From JAXLWB01 sp046328715 (lineage in GTDB: Bacteria; Chloroflexota; Anaerolineae; Caldilineales; Caldilineaceae), in assembly GCA_046328715.1 (NCBI GenBank), contig JAXLWB010000011.1, positions 62,001 to 126,000 on the forward strand: 64,000 bases of DNA, written 5' to 3'. The notes under the pieces were generated by a model, which did not search any database, had not been told where the DNA came from, and saw only the letters and a list, made by a program, of their open reading frames with translations. The translations under genes were made by a program, and so were the position numbers. This document shows, in pieces, positions 24,884 to 34,817 of the stretch. Position 1 is the first letter of the stretch. Each line of letters begins with the position of its first letter.

Positions 24884-25435
24884 AGTTGATGAATGAGCGG
24901 GTAAAAACTACAACAGATTTAGAAAGGAACGGATTACTTGTGAGCGTTTTTACGATCTAGGACTTCTGGTAATTGTTGCCCTAAAGTGCCGTTGGAACGA
25001 AGCCTGCGAAAAAAGCGAACAAAAGCCCAGAAAAAGCGAACAGCAAAAACACGAAGCGATGCTATTGTATCAGCAGGGGGTGTGAAGTTGTCAACAGCGT
25101 TTTAGAACAGCAGCTCTTGTGAAATTGAGACGCTTGTGAGACACCCAATTAATACAATGTTGGTGATTGAGAATCGTAATCCAAAAGTCAATTTTAAACT
25201 TTATAAAATCAAGAGGTGGGATATGATGTGAGTTTCTACCTTTTTATGGTAATCCAGATCGGCGCAATATGTATATTTATAAACTATCTGTAAATTATGT
25301 AAAACTATTCCAGCATGATTGGTGGACGACGTCCGAAATATTTCTCAAGTAAAACACCAATCATGTTGGCGATGTTCTTGTTACAACGTATTGGACTTCA
25401 ACCAACCACACTACAAACCCACAAGGAGAAAACCT
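24884..25435. other. 552-bp AT-rich gap with one large inverted repeat
   Basis: No plausible gene. The left part carries loose aaaagcgaac repetitions (about 25010-25050). The right part is AT-rich and contains the inverted repeat at 25310-25369. The ribosome-binding site AAGGAG for the next gene is at 25423-25428. Confidence 0.6.
25310..25369. promoter_or_regulatory. 15-bp inverted repeat upstream of damaged beta-helix gene
   Basis: CCAGCATGATTGGTG (25310-25324) and CACCAATCATGTTGG (25355-25369) are complementary except at one position, with a 30-base loop. It lies 66 bases before the start codon at 25436. It may be an operator or an mRNA hairpin. The paralogue at 30501 does not have it. Confidence 0.45.
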
Positions 25436-25563
25436 ATGGAAAGTCTAGACACTGCTCAAAAAGCAGAAAAACGGAAGTTTGTGTTAAACCTGCGAAAGAC
25501 AGGTATGCATTTTAGCCATCTCTTGATTACACTGGCATTGGTGGTAAGTAGTATCGGTCAAGC

Positions 25564-27111
25564 CTTGGCAAGCAAAGAAGAGACAGTGGTGGGAGGAGCG
25601 ATTTTCAACAATACGACATGGAATATGGCAGGGAGTCCATATTTGGTGAATGACAATGTGGTAGTCAAGAACGGAGCCACTTTGACTATCGAACCTGGGG
25701 TTGTAGTTCGTTTTGCAGCGGGGAAAGCGATGGTTATCAGTGGACAGTTGATTGCCAGAGGTGCTGCTAATAAGCCTATTACTTTCACCAGCGATAAGCA
25801 TACATCTGGTTTTTGGGGATATATCAAGTTTGATGAAACCAGTACAGACGCCACCTTTGATGCCAACAGTGGGCTTTATGTAAATGGTTCTATTCTGCAA
25901 TATGCAATTGTTGAGTATGGTGGTGGCATTGATGTCAATCCAGGAAATATTGTTATCGTCCAATCATCACCCTATATCGACCATGTGATTGTCCGCCAAA
26001 GTGCTCGCTATGGCATCAGCTTGAATCAAAGCAATGCTCATATAACCAATAGTATGATTGCAGAGAATGAACTGAACCTTATCTACAGCGTAAGTGGTAC
26101 ATCATTGATTGTCGGTAACACTATCGAAAAGAACAAAGTTCACGGTGTTTGGATATCCGGCATGGGTACACCGTACGCTGTAGTAAAAGGTAATACAGTT
26201 CGTGACAATGGCGATATTGGGATTGCTTGCCAATATTATGTATCTGTTCTGGACAACTCTATCTATCGAAATGCGGGCACGGGTCTCAATCTCTACGCCG
26301 GTTGTGAAGCCAGTCGCAACATCATCGCATATAATGGCAATGGGGGGATTAATGCGAATGTAGATAGTACCATTTCCTATAACAAAGTGGCAGAAAACTC
26401 AACAAAGATTGCAGGAGGTGCATCGGCTCTGAGCAGTGGAGCGAATAACATCGTGACGCACAACAGCTTCATACTCAATCATTCCGAGACAGCAGGAGTA
26501 GGTCTTTCAATTGCTGGATGCCCCCAAGGTGAATTTACCTATAATACAGTTGGGCAAACTGTAATTGATAAATTACAGGGGGATCGCTTTTAGCGCAGGG
26601 ACTATTGGGTGTCCTGTTCATCACAACAACATCAAAAACAATGGAGGTTATGACCTTTACAACGGCAATAGCGAAGGTAGTGGGACACTGATTGCCCAAC
26701 AGAACTGGTGGGGAACCATGATCTCTCACTAATCGACAAAGAGGTTTACGACTATGTGGATGATGCTGGCAAGTCGTCGGTTGACTTCACTAATCCCTTG
26801 CCTGGACCTGACCTTGATGCCCCTCCCTCTCCACCGACCGGATTGACTGTGAGTGTAGACAATCAGGGCGTCTTCACCCTGAATTGGAATGCCAATCCTG
26901 AGTCGGACATTGCTGGTTATCGGGTCTATTACGATGTGGATGCTGGCTACCCATATGAAGGTACAGGAGCAGCGCAGGGTACATCGGGGATGGATGTAGG
27001 CAAGGTGACGAGTTATCAACTGAGCAATCTGCCAGCCAACACCGACATTCACTTTGCGGTCATCGCCTATGACAACTCTGGTGACACCTGGAATGGCACC
27101 AGTTGGTTCAG
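25564..27111 (+). repeat. 1.55-kb duplicated module, copy 1
   Basis: Runs from the end of the signal peptide (CTTGGCAAGCAAAG) to the end of the fibronectin III domain (GGTTCAG). It matches copy 2 apart from a two-base change near 26071 and the three small deletions at 26550-26720, totalling nine bases. Identity ends sharply at both edges. Confidence 0.95.
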
Positions 27112-27730
27112 TAAGGATATCACTGGTAATATCTGTCCATCTTGTCCTACCCTTACTCCAACAAACACACCTACACCAACAGTTCCAACTAACACGCCAA
27201 CAAGTACGATTTCGGTGACACCCAGCAATACGCCTACATCCACCCCAACCGTGCCAACAGACACCTCTACTCACACTGCAACACCTACACTGACGGATAA
27301 AGCTAGCGATACACCCACTGCCACCTCAACAATACCGACTTTTACACCGACCGCCACAGCTACCACGCCTACAGTCACGCCAACTTCCTTGCCGCCAGCG
27401 CTGTTGGTGTTGATCGCAATGCAGCCACAGGAAGGTTCAGCCAATCAGGTGACAAATGGCATCATTACGGGCAATGGCTTTGTTGACACGCCAACTGCAC
27501 GCCTGCAACGCGATAATCAGAGTGTCGAACTTAGCCCTGTGACCATGCAGAGTGCAACTCAACTGTTGGTAAACGTGCCCGCCAATCTTGACCCTGGCAG
27601 CTATGACTTGGTTGTGCGCAATCCGGATGGCACCAGTGCGGTACTCCCCAATGCCTTTATAGTGCAATCGGAGACGCCAGTCATTCTTGATGTGCGCCCC
27701 AATCAAGGCAGCAGTGACCAACCGACTGAT

Positions 27731-29163
27731 CATCAGTAACAAATTAAGCATTTACAGAGGTTGTCAAATCTGGGGAGAGCAGACAAGCCTGTAAAATGAA
27801 AGGATGAGCGAACCAGAAAAAGAAAATAAAACTAAAAAAGCAAGCAGTGTGCGACACACGCGAGCGGTTCAGCGTGATCGGAGCAAACGGTTGAGCAGCG
27901 AATTGCCAGATGAACAAGTGGTAGAACGGCTCCACGCGATTGTGCATCCAGCGACCCTGGCGCAAATCGCTGTATACGAAGCGCTTGGGCTGCGTGCCCG
28001 CATCCTGACGTTACCCGTGATGATGGCCTTAGTATTGAGTCTGCTCTGGCAGCAAACCGGCAGCATCTGCGAAATGGTGCGACTGGTGCACGAAGAATGT
28101 GTTTTGTGGGTCGCCCCCTTACAAGGCTTAACGCAACAAGCACTCTCGACTCGCTTGCGTATGTTGCCAGCAGAGTTGTTTCTGCAAGTTCTGCTTGAGC
28201 TATTGCCTGGACTGGCAAAACGCAGTTTGGAACGCAGCCGCCCCTTACCCGCTGAACTTGCCTGGGCGAAAAGGCAATACACTCAGGTTTGCGCCTGCGA
28301 TGGCTCAACTCTGGATGCACTCTTGTGCAAGGTCGGGTTGCTGCAGGAGAATGAAAAGAATCCATTGGCGGGACGCATGTTAGCGATTCTGGATATCGTC
28401 ACTCGCCTGCCTACCCAGGTTTGGTATGAAGAAGATGCACAAGCGCATGACCAAAGCTTTCTCGACAAAGTGCGCTCCCATCTGCTCACAGGCAGCCTGC
28501 TCATTTTCGATTTGGGTTTCACCAACTTCACTTTCTTCCGCCACCTTGGTGAACAAGGTGTCTTTTTCATCACACGTGCCAAGAGCAATCTGGCATTCCA
28601 GGGGGAATCGTTGCTGCTCAAAACTGCTGTGGTGCATGACCAAATCGGTTGGATTGGACAAGGTGATGACCGCCAGCAAGTGCGCCTGATTCAATTTCTC
28701 TATCACGGCAAGTGGTATCGCTATCTCACCAACGACCTCGATGCATCGCATCTTCCCGTTGAGTATGCCGTGGCTCTTTACTGGCAACGCTGGCGAATTG
28801 AAGATGCCTATGCCATTGTCAAACGCCTGCTCGGTTTAGCTTTCTTTCATTGTTCGGCTCAGAATGCTGTACAAATGCAACTCTGGGCGACCTGGATTCT
28901 CTATGCGGTTCTGGTTGACCTGACTGACCAAGTCGCTCAGCAACTCAACAAACCCTTTGCTCGCATTTCTATGGAGATGGTCTATCGCTCGCTTCCTTTC
29001 TTTGCTAGGACTCATCACAAGGGGAATGCCGACAACCTGATTGATTATCTTGTTGCCAATGTCAAACGCCTGGGCATTCTTAAATCTATCCGTTCTGACC
29101 AACCGTCAACTCTTCTCTCCCTCAAGTTGACAATCGCTCTAAACGCTTAATTTGTCACCAATG
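27731..29163 (+). mobile_element. IS4-family insertion sequence
   Basis: About 1.43 kb with long imperfect inverted ends: CAAATTAAGCATTTACAG (left) against CAAATTAAGCGTTTAGAG (right, reverse strand), with matching bases continuing to TTGTCAA. It carries one transposase gene. It sits inside the TIG-like domain of the damaged surface protein gene. No clear target duplication is visible, so one edge may have been altered after insertion. Confidence 0.85.
27804..29150 (+). CDS. IS4-family DDE transposase
   Basis: A 448-residue full-length transposase. Catalytic Asp in CACDGSTLDAL near 165, second Asp in LLIFDLGFTNF near 236, and the family signature Y-(2)-R-(3)-E-(6)-K is exact in YWQRWRIEDAYAIVK near 325-340. 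The N-terminus is basic and rich in Lys/Arg, as expected for end binding. The frame ends 13 bases before the right inverted repeat boundary. Nothing suggests inactivation. Confidence 0.92.
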   Translation: MSEPEKENKTKKASSVRHTRAVQRDRSKRLSSELPDEQVVERLHAIVHPATLAQIAVYEALGLRARILTLPVMMALVLSLLWQQTGSICEMVRLVHEECVLWVAPLQGLTQQALSTRLRMLPAELFLQVLLELLPGLAKRSLERSRPLPAELAWAKRQYTQVCACDGSTLDALLCKVGLLQENEKNPLAGRMLAILDIVTRLPTQVWYEEDAQAHDQSFLDKVRSHLLTGSLLIFDLGFTNFTFFRHLGEQGVFFITRAKSNLAFQGESLLLKTAVVHDQIGWIGQGDDRQQVRLIQFLYHGKWYRYLTNDLDASHLPVEYAVALYWQRWRIEDAYAIVKRLLGLAFFHCSAQNAVQMQLWATWILYAVLVDLTDQVAQQLNKPFARISMEMVYRSLPFFARTHHKGNADNLIDYLVANVKRLGILKSIRSDQPSTLLSLKLTIALNA

Positions 29164-30339
29164 TCTTTAGCCATAATTACGAACTATGGAGCAACCCCAG
29201 CAGCCCCCATGCGGGTGAACCTGTACAAATCGGGTTGATTGTCCACCGTCAAGGTGGCAAGAACGTGGCGCAAAATGTCAAGGTACGCTTCTACATCAAT
29301 GGCCTGGCGGTGACATTGGGTGACAGTGCAATTCCTTTCCTCGACCCACCTAATGGCAGCAATAGTACCATCCCGCTCAACGTCATCTTCCCCGATGCGG
29401 GGCCTGCTACCTTGTTAGCAGTCATTGATCCGGATAACCAAATCGATGAAGGTAGCCTGGGCGAGAACAACAATTTGATTACCCGAACCCTGACCATCGA
29501 TGTACCCTTGCCCGACAATGTACCGCCCGTAATCCAAGGGATTCTGCTCAACCAAGGGGTAGAGACGACAACAAAGCCGCAGATTCAAGCTGTAATTACG
29601 GCAACCGATCCGGCACCGAATGCAAGCGGTGTGCAGTCCATCCATCTGATCGAGTACACTTATGATGTTGGCGCTGCGCAGTGGGTGCCTGTCCAACAGT
29701 CCGGTTGGTTGCCCCAAGTGCTGCCGCCTGCCTTCTATCCCTGGCAATTGCAACCCAGCGCCGGCATGCATTATCTGCAAGCGCGTGCCATCGACGCCAG
29801 TGGCAACATTTCGGTTGGTAATGCGCGTGCCCAGATTAGTTATATCCCTCCCAGCGACATCGTTGCCCGTGGGCAAACTCGTGTCTATCGCCAGGAAGTC
29901 CAGGCAGGTCAACAGCTTGAAGTCACACTCGAATCCCTCTCTGGCGATGCTGACCTCTATCTCTGGTCTTCTCGTACTGACCAGTCGGTTTTGGTCAGCA
30001 ATCAGAATGGGAGCGCCAGCGAACATCTGTTGATCTCATCCACACAGATTGTTCCAGTTGTTTATCAAATCGAAGTCTATGGCTTCTCGCAGGCTGAATA
30101 TCGCCTGCAAGTCAAAGTCAGCGATGCTACGTTGATCAGCGCGGCAAGCCAAGCACTGACGGGGATTACTGTACCTAACAAGTCAGAACCTGGCACGCCA
30201 GTTGTGCCAGTGGACAGCACACCGGATAAGAACAGCGGCACTTGGCCCGACCCGAACCCCATTCCTCAAAACAGCCAGAACGTGTTCCTGCCGCTCGTCT
30301 CGAGATAAGTAGCACAGTGAACAAAAGATAGTTTTTGCA

Positions 30340-30373
30340 GGTGACAGGTGCAGTCAAATGTGCCTGTCACCTA
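30340..30373. terminator. Hairpin after damaged surface protein gene
   Basis: AGGTGACAGG (30340-30349) pairs perfectly with CCTGTCACCT (30364-30373), 32 bases past the stop at 30308. The T run is short. It separates the gene from its paralogue. Confidence 0.65.
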
Positions 30374-30500
30374 ACTTTATGGTACGAGGTAGGCAAATTT
30401 CTGTGAACAATCCGCTATCTCCAAAATCCGTCGAACTGTTTTGAGCGTATATTAACCAACGATTCCAATCATGTGCTCAATCCCAAAACGAGGCAAAAAT

Positions 30501-33500
30501 ATGTCAACTTCACAACGAAACTTGCTCAGACAGATAGGCAACCTGTTTAGTGTAATCATACTTATCCTGCTAGAAGTCAGTACCATCTTGGCAAGCAAAG
30601 AAGAGACAGTGGTGGGAGGAGCGATTTTCAACAATACGACATGGAATATGGCAGGGAGTCCATATTTGGTGAATGACAATGTGGTAGTCAAGAACGGAGC
30701 CACTTTGACTATCGAACCTGGGGTTGTAGTTCGTTTTGCAGCGGGGAAAGCGATGGTTATCAGTGGACAGTTGATTGCCAGAGGTGCTGCTAATAAGCCT
30801 ATTACTTTCACCAGCGATAAGCATACATCTGGTTTTTGGGGATATATCAAGTTTGATGAAACCAGTACAGACGCCACCTTTGATGCCAACAGTGGGCTTT
30901 ATGTAAATGGTTCTATTCTGCAATATGCAATTGTTGAGTATGGTGGTGGCATTGATGTCAATCCAGGAAATATTGTTATCGTCCAATCATCACCCTATAT
31001 CGACCATGTGATTGTCCGCCAAAGTGCTCGCTATGGCATCAGCTTGAATCAAAGCAATGCTCATATAACCAATAGTATGATTGCAGAGAATGAACTGAAC
31101 GGTATCTACAGCGTAAGTGGTACATCATTGATTGTCGGTAACACTATCGAAAAGAACAAAGTTCACGGTGTTTGGATATCCGGCATGGGTACACCGTACG
31201 CTGTAGTAAAAGGTAATACAGTTCGTGACAATGGCGATATTGGGATTGCTTGCCAATATTATGTATCTGTTCTGGACAACTCTATCTATCGAAATGCGGG
31301 CACGGGTCTCAATCTCTACGCCGGTTGTGAAGCCAGTCGCAACATCATCGCATATAATGGCAATGGGGGGATTAATGCGAATGTAGATAGTACCATTTCC
31401 TATAACAAAGTGGCAGAAAACTCAACAAAGATTGCAGGAGGTGCATCGGCTCTGAGCAGTGGAGCGAATAACATCGTGACGCACAACAGCTTCATACTCA
31501 ATCATTCCGAGACAGCAGGAGTAGGTCTTTCAATTGCTGGATGCCCCCAAGGTGAATTTACCTATAATACAGTTGAGGGGCAAACTGTAATTGATAAATC
31601 TAGTACAGGGGGGATCGCTTTTAGCGCAGGGACTATTGGGTGTCCTGTTCATCACAACAACATCAAAAACAATGGAGGTTATGACCTTTACAACGGCAAT
31701 AGCGAAGGTAGTGGGACACTGATTGCCCAACAGAACTGGTGGGGAACTACTGATCTCTCACTAATCGACAAAGAGGTTTACGACTATGTGGATGATGCTG
31801 GCAAGTCGTCGGTTGACTTCACTAATCCCTTGCCTGGACCTGACCTTGATGCCCCTCCCTCTCCACCGACCGGATTGACTGTGAGTGTAGACAATCAGGG
31901 CGTCTTCACCCTGAATTGGAATGCCAATCCTGAGTCGGACATTGCTGGTTATCGGGTCTATTACGATGTGGATGCTGGCTACCCATATGAAGGTACAGGA
32001 GCAGCGCAGGGTACATCGGGGATGGATGTAGGCAAGGTGACGAGTTATCAACTGAGCAATCTGCCAGCCAACACCGACATTCACTTTGCGGTCATCGCCT
32101 ATGACAACTCTGGTGACACCTGGAATGGCACCAGTTGGTTCAGCAAAGAGGCAATCGGCAACACTACTGCAACACCGGTAGTCACACCTCCAACCAATAC
32201 GCCTACAAGCACCAATACCCCAACCAGCACACCCACACAAGTCCCAACCAACACACCGACTCCTACTGCTACTCCTGAGCCTACAAGCACATCGGTGTCC
32301 ACCGAAACTGCCAAGCCACTTGTCCTCATCTACGCCGTGCTTGACAACAATCTACAAGGGCAATGGAACGATCTGGTCAATCATGTCGAGCAAGGCGTCA
32401 CCTCGGCTGCGAATGTGCGGCTGATGGTCGATGGGCCAGGGGTGAAAGATGCTTACATCTACATCCCAGAAAAAGATGATAATCCAAATTGTCCCACCAT
32501 CAGCAACATGAGTTGTTCGGGGCGGTACAGCATTGATAAGGGCAACTATGGACCCGCCAGCGACAACAGTGCTCGTCCCGAAACCCTCGCCCAATTTATC
32601 ATTGAGTCGGTTCAACTTCATCCCAATGCTACAAAATTGATCGTTGCCTTAGTCGGTCACGGTAGTGGTTGGAGTGCCGGCATTCAACCTTCGCTGCCTG
32701 TAACTTTTACGGTGCGTGATCAACCACCCAAATGGCGCGATCAAAATGGCGGTCTTTTGTGGGACGATCATGCAATCGGTCAGGGTAGCGGTACAGAGTC
32801 ACTTTCTACACTGGGTTTGGGTGAAGCACTGTGGCGGGTTCAGCATGCGACTGGTAAAAAGATTGATCTACTCTATCTTGATGGTTGTTCAATGGGTATG
32901 GTAGAAGTGGGCTATGAAGTGCGCGAAAGCGTGAACTATTTGCTCGCCTCGCCAAACACCAGTTGGGCAACCTTCGCCTATGATGAACTATTACCAAAGC
33001 TAGACAATCCAAGTGATGATGGCCGTGCGATTGGTCAAAAATGGCTGCAAGGGTTGGCGAGCAAATTGCGTGACCAAGCAGGCTATCCATTTACCTATTC
33101 GTTGCTAGACTTGAAACAGATGGCAACCTTGGCATCGAATGTGAGCGCCTTATCAACGGTTTTACAATTACGTTTGAGCCAACACAAAGCTGAGATCGTT
33201 ACCGCTTTCACCAACACAGATCGTTATGAGAGCGACTACAATGAACGAATCGATGAAGTAGATGCGTACAGTGATCTATACAGCTTTGCAATTCAATTGG
33301 GGAAAACACTAAGCGGTGACTCGGCTGTCATAAACACAGTACAACAACTGACCAATACACTATCAAGTCTCGTAATTGGCAAAGAGTATCAAAACGGCAA
33401 ACCATTGTATTCCACCCAAGATGAGTGGATTTGGAATGATCAGGGTGGCTTGGGCATCTATTTACCGCTTGGTTGGGATGAAATACGGAGGACTGACTTT

Positions 33501-33707
33501 TACACTGCTGCCAATCTTGCCTGGGCAAACGATACGAACTGGGATGAATTTCTGAATAGTTTCTACAAGCCGCAGCCTGTTGCTGCTCAGTCACCACGCC
33601 CACTAAAGGTGTGTAGTAGCACAATTGAAGAAACTTGTGCAGAATTGCCAAAGCCATTGGAAAGTCATGAGGTCTTTTTGCCGCTGGTAGCTAATGTAAG
33701 CAAGTAG
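30501..33707 (+). CDS. Secreted beta-helix/FN3 protein with clostripain-type (C11) peptidase
   Basis: Start ATG 30501 after GAGG; 1068 residues. Signal peptide about 10-32, right-handed parallel beta-helix about 35-420 (NosD/pectate-lyase-like coils such as NGIYSVSGTSLIVGNTIEKN), fibronectin III about 455-545, a Thr/Pro linker, then a peptidase C11 domain from about 605. Catalytic His is in LVGHGSGWS near 718 and catalytic Cys in LYLDGCSMGM near 793. Family C11 enzymes cleave after Arg/Lys and are often self-activated. The tail is VFLPLVANVSK. The first 550 residues are almost identical to the damaged upstream paralogue; only the C-terminal half differs. Likely surface-exposed; substrate unknown. 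Confidence 0.92.
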   Translation: MSTSQRNLLRQIGNLFSVIILILLEVSTILASKEETVVGGAIFNNTTWNMAGSPYLVNDNVVVKNGATLTIEPGVVVRFAAGKAMVISGQLIARGAANKPITFTSDKHTSGFWGYIKFDETSTDATFDANSGLYVNGSILQYAIVEYGGGIDVNPGNIVIVQSSPYIDHVIVRQSARYGISLNQSNAHITNSMIAENELNGIYSVSGTSLIVGNTIEKNKVHGVWISGMGTPYAVVKGNTVRDNGDIGIACQYYVSVLDNSIYRNAGTGLNLYAGCEASRNIIAYNGNGGINANVDSTISYNKVAENSTKIAGGASALSSGANNIVTHNSFILNHSETAGVGLSIAGCPQGEFTYNTVEGQTVIDKSSTGGIAFSAGTIGCPVHHNNIKNNGGYDLYNGNSEGSGTLIAQQNWWGTTDLSLIDKEVYDYVDDAGKSSVDFTNPLPGPDLDAPPSPPTGLTVSVDNQGVFTLNWNANPESDIAGYRVYYDVDAGYPYEGTGAAQGTSGMDVGKVTSYQLSNLPANTDIHFAVIAYDNSGDTWNGTSWFSKEAIGNTTATPVVTPPTNTPTSTNTPTSTPTQVPTNTPTPTATPEPTSTSVSTETAKPLVLIYAVLDNNLQGQWNDLVNHVEQGVTSAANVRLMVDGPGVKDAYIYIPEKDDNPNCPTISNMSCSGRYSIDKGNYGPASDNSARPETLAQFIIESVQLHPNATKLIVALVGHGSGWSAGIQPSLPVTFTVRDQPPKWRDQNGGLLWDDHAIGQGSGTESLSTLGLGEALWRVQHATGKKIDLLYLDGCSMGMVEVGYEVRESVNYLLASPNTSWATFAYDELLPKLDNPSDDGRAIGQKWLQGLASKLRDQAGYPFTYSLLDLKQMATLASNVSALSTVLQLRLSQHKAEIVTAFTNTDRYESDYNERIDEVDAYSDLYSFAIQLGKTLSGDSAVINTVQQLTNTLSSLVIGKEYQNGKPLYSTQDEWIWNDQGGLGIYLPLGWDEIRRTDFYTAANLAWANDTNWDEFLNSFYKPQPVAAQSPRPLKVCSSTIEETCAELPKPLESHEVFLPLVANVSK
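30587..32143 (+). repeat. 1.55-kb duplicated module, copy 2
   Basis: The intact partner of 25564-27111. The reading frame is continuous here, so this copy is taken as the reference. Beyond 32143 the Thr/Pro linkers are merely similar in composition and the C-terminal modules are unrelated. Confidence 0.95.
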
Positions 33708-33754
33708 TTTCATCACTTACTACAAAACATATATCGCATAAATTTTGGTAAGAG

Positions 33755-33804
33755 GGGATAACCCATGTGAATGATTTGACATCCACATTCACGTAGGTTA
33801 TCCC
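33755..33804. terminator. Hairpin after C11 peptidase gene
   Basis: GGGATAACC (33755-33763) pairs with GGTTATCCC (33796-33804), and inside it GTGAATG pairs with CATTCAC. It follows the stop at 33707 by about 50 bases. Bidirectional terminator candidate. Confidence 0.65.
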
Positions 33805-33938
33805 TTCATTTGTGCAAATTTACTTGCTTTGTCTCTTAGTAAAGTCTCTTGATTTAGTCAATTACGAGAGCATTTCGTAGATCTGGTAACGATGTGCTAA
33901 AATCGGGTCATGAATTGAGTAGACAGGAGAATTGTACT

Positions 33939-34319
33939 ATGTTCCAAATTGTCTATGAATATGCTGATGCATGGCCACAACAAGGTGTACTCCATTTTCA
34001 AGTCCCATTGACACAGATGGAGATTGCAGTCTCACCCGATTCGGCGCGACGCAAGGCCAATGGTTATCTGACACGCTATGTTTCTATGTCGTTGTTAGCT
34101 GGTAAACCAATGTTGATCATGAATCAGCGTCCTATTTGGCGTATTCCACTTGAATTGCAATTACCCGAACTAAATCAAATAGCAACACTTGGCATGATCG
34201 AGGTCGATGCCCATACCCGCGAAGTTATCCCTCTCAGTGCAAAGCAGATTCGTAGCATTCAGGATCAGGCAAATGAGCTTATTGCCCGTTTTACACCAGA
34301 AGCAGCAGCGGCAATCTGA
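33939..34319 (+). CDS. Small protein paired with C39-like peptidase
   Basis: A 126-residue soluble protein. The start is ATG 33939, with AGGAG about 9 bases upstream; the longer frame from 33894 lacks a ribosome-binding site. The second half, LGMIEVDAHTREVIPLS followed by QIRSIQDQANELI, has the look of a short beta-hairpin and amphipathic helix. No named family recognised. A TAAAAT hexamer at 33897 could be the -10 of its promoter. Its last 47 bases overlap the peptidase gene in another frame, so the two are translationally coupled and the protein is probably a partner, substrate or inhibitor of the peptidase. Confidence 0.7.
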   Translation: MFQIVYEYADAWPQQGVLHFQVPLTQMEIAVSPDSARRKANGYLTRYVSMSLLAGKPMLIMNQRPIWRIPLELQLPELNQIATLGMIEVDAHTREVIPLSAKQIRSIQDQANELIARFTPEAAAAI

Positions 34320-34725
34320 CTGTCTAGTTGCTTGTGCTGCAATGGTGTTAGGTTATTTGCACATCCCAGTCCGTTATGAAAAGTTGATAAGATTATTAGA
34401 GACAGAACAGCATGGCTCGGTATTCAGCAAGTTAGAAAATTTGCGTGCATTATATGTGAATGTGCAGATTCAGGAAAGTTCAATTGATCAAATAGAGGAA
34501 GCTCTAGCAAGTGGTTTGCCAACGATTGTTGCAGTTAATACAAGAGAACTCAAATCATATTGGCGTATTGGGGTTGCTCATGCAGTTATTGTAATCGGTA
34601 TAGATGATCGTTTTGTTTACGCAAATGACCCTGCTTTTGCGATTGCACCTCAAAAGATATCTCGAGCTGAGTTTGAATTAGCCTGGTTGGAACAAGATTA
34701 TTTGTCGTGTTTGATCGGCCTCTAA
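34273..34725 (+). CDS. C39-like (papain-fold) cysteine peptidase, single domain
   Basis: A 150-residue protein, taking ATG 34273 as start (upstream ATGs lie deep in the preceding gene). The Q-x-DC motif at 14-17 (QSDCLVACAAMVLGYL) gives the catalytic Cys17, AHAVIVIGID gives His103 and YANDPAF gives Asp119, the order and spacing of family C39/BtrH-N peptidases. There is no ABC transporter or signal peptide attached, unlike bacteriocin-processing C39 domains, so the enzyme is predicted cytoplasmic. It overlaps the upstream small gene. It could process that protein or a peptide; the actual substrate is unknown. Confidence 0.75.
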   Translation: MSLLPVLHQKQQRQSDCLVACAAMVLGYLHIPVRYEKLIRLLETEQHGSVFSKLENLRALYVNVQIQESSIDQIEEALASGLPTIVAVNTRELKSYWRIGVAHAVIVIGIDDRFVYANDPAFAIAPQKISRAEFELAWLEQDYLSCLIGL

Positions 34726-34764
34726 TATTCTCTGCTTTGCTTCTTCTCTACCAATAGAATAGTC

Positions 34765-34805
34765 AGAGAGTGTAGAACAAGAAGCTATCTTGCTCTACAC
34801 TCTCT
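34765..34805. terminator. Bidirectional hairpin between convergent genes
   Basis: AGAGAGTGTAGA-CAAGA pairs with TCTTG-TCTACACTCTCT, a nearly perfect 17-bp stem. It lies between the C39-like gene (stop 34725) and the convergent GH13 gene (stop 34818). Confidence 0.8.
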
Positions 34806-34817
34806 ATACTACCTGCT

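Larger units (their letters stand above)
25436..30308 (+). pseudogene. Secreted beta-helix/FN3/TIG/CARDB/PPC protein, disrupted
   Basis: ATG 25436 follows AAGGAG. Parts in order: signal peptide ending in ALA-SKEE (about 24-45), right-handed parallel beta-helix, fibronectin III domain, Thr/Pro linker, IPT/TIG-like domain, then after an IS insertion (27731-29163) a CARDB-like domain, a pre-peptidase C-terminal-type beta domain and the tail NVFLPLVSR. It is broken twice. Relative to the intact paralogue, three small deletions (about 3, 5 and 1 bases) between 26550 and 26720 put the reading frame out, with a stop at 26593; and the IS splits the TIG region. Positions 25564-27111 are nearly identical to 30587-32143. 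Confidence 0.88.

Noticed and set aside
25000..25060. Repeated aaaagcgaac words, possible CRISPR-like array
   Set aside because: Only two or three short irregular copies, no uniform spacers and no cas genes in the window.
34207..34272. Longer N-terminus for the C39-like peptidase
   Set aside because: These 22 codons lie wholly inside the upstream gene, lack a ribosome-binding site and precede the usual start of the fold.
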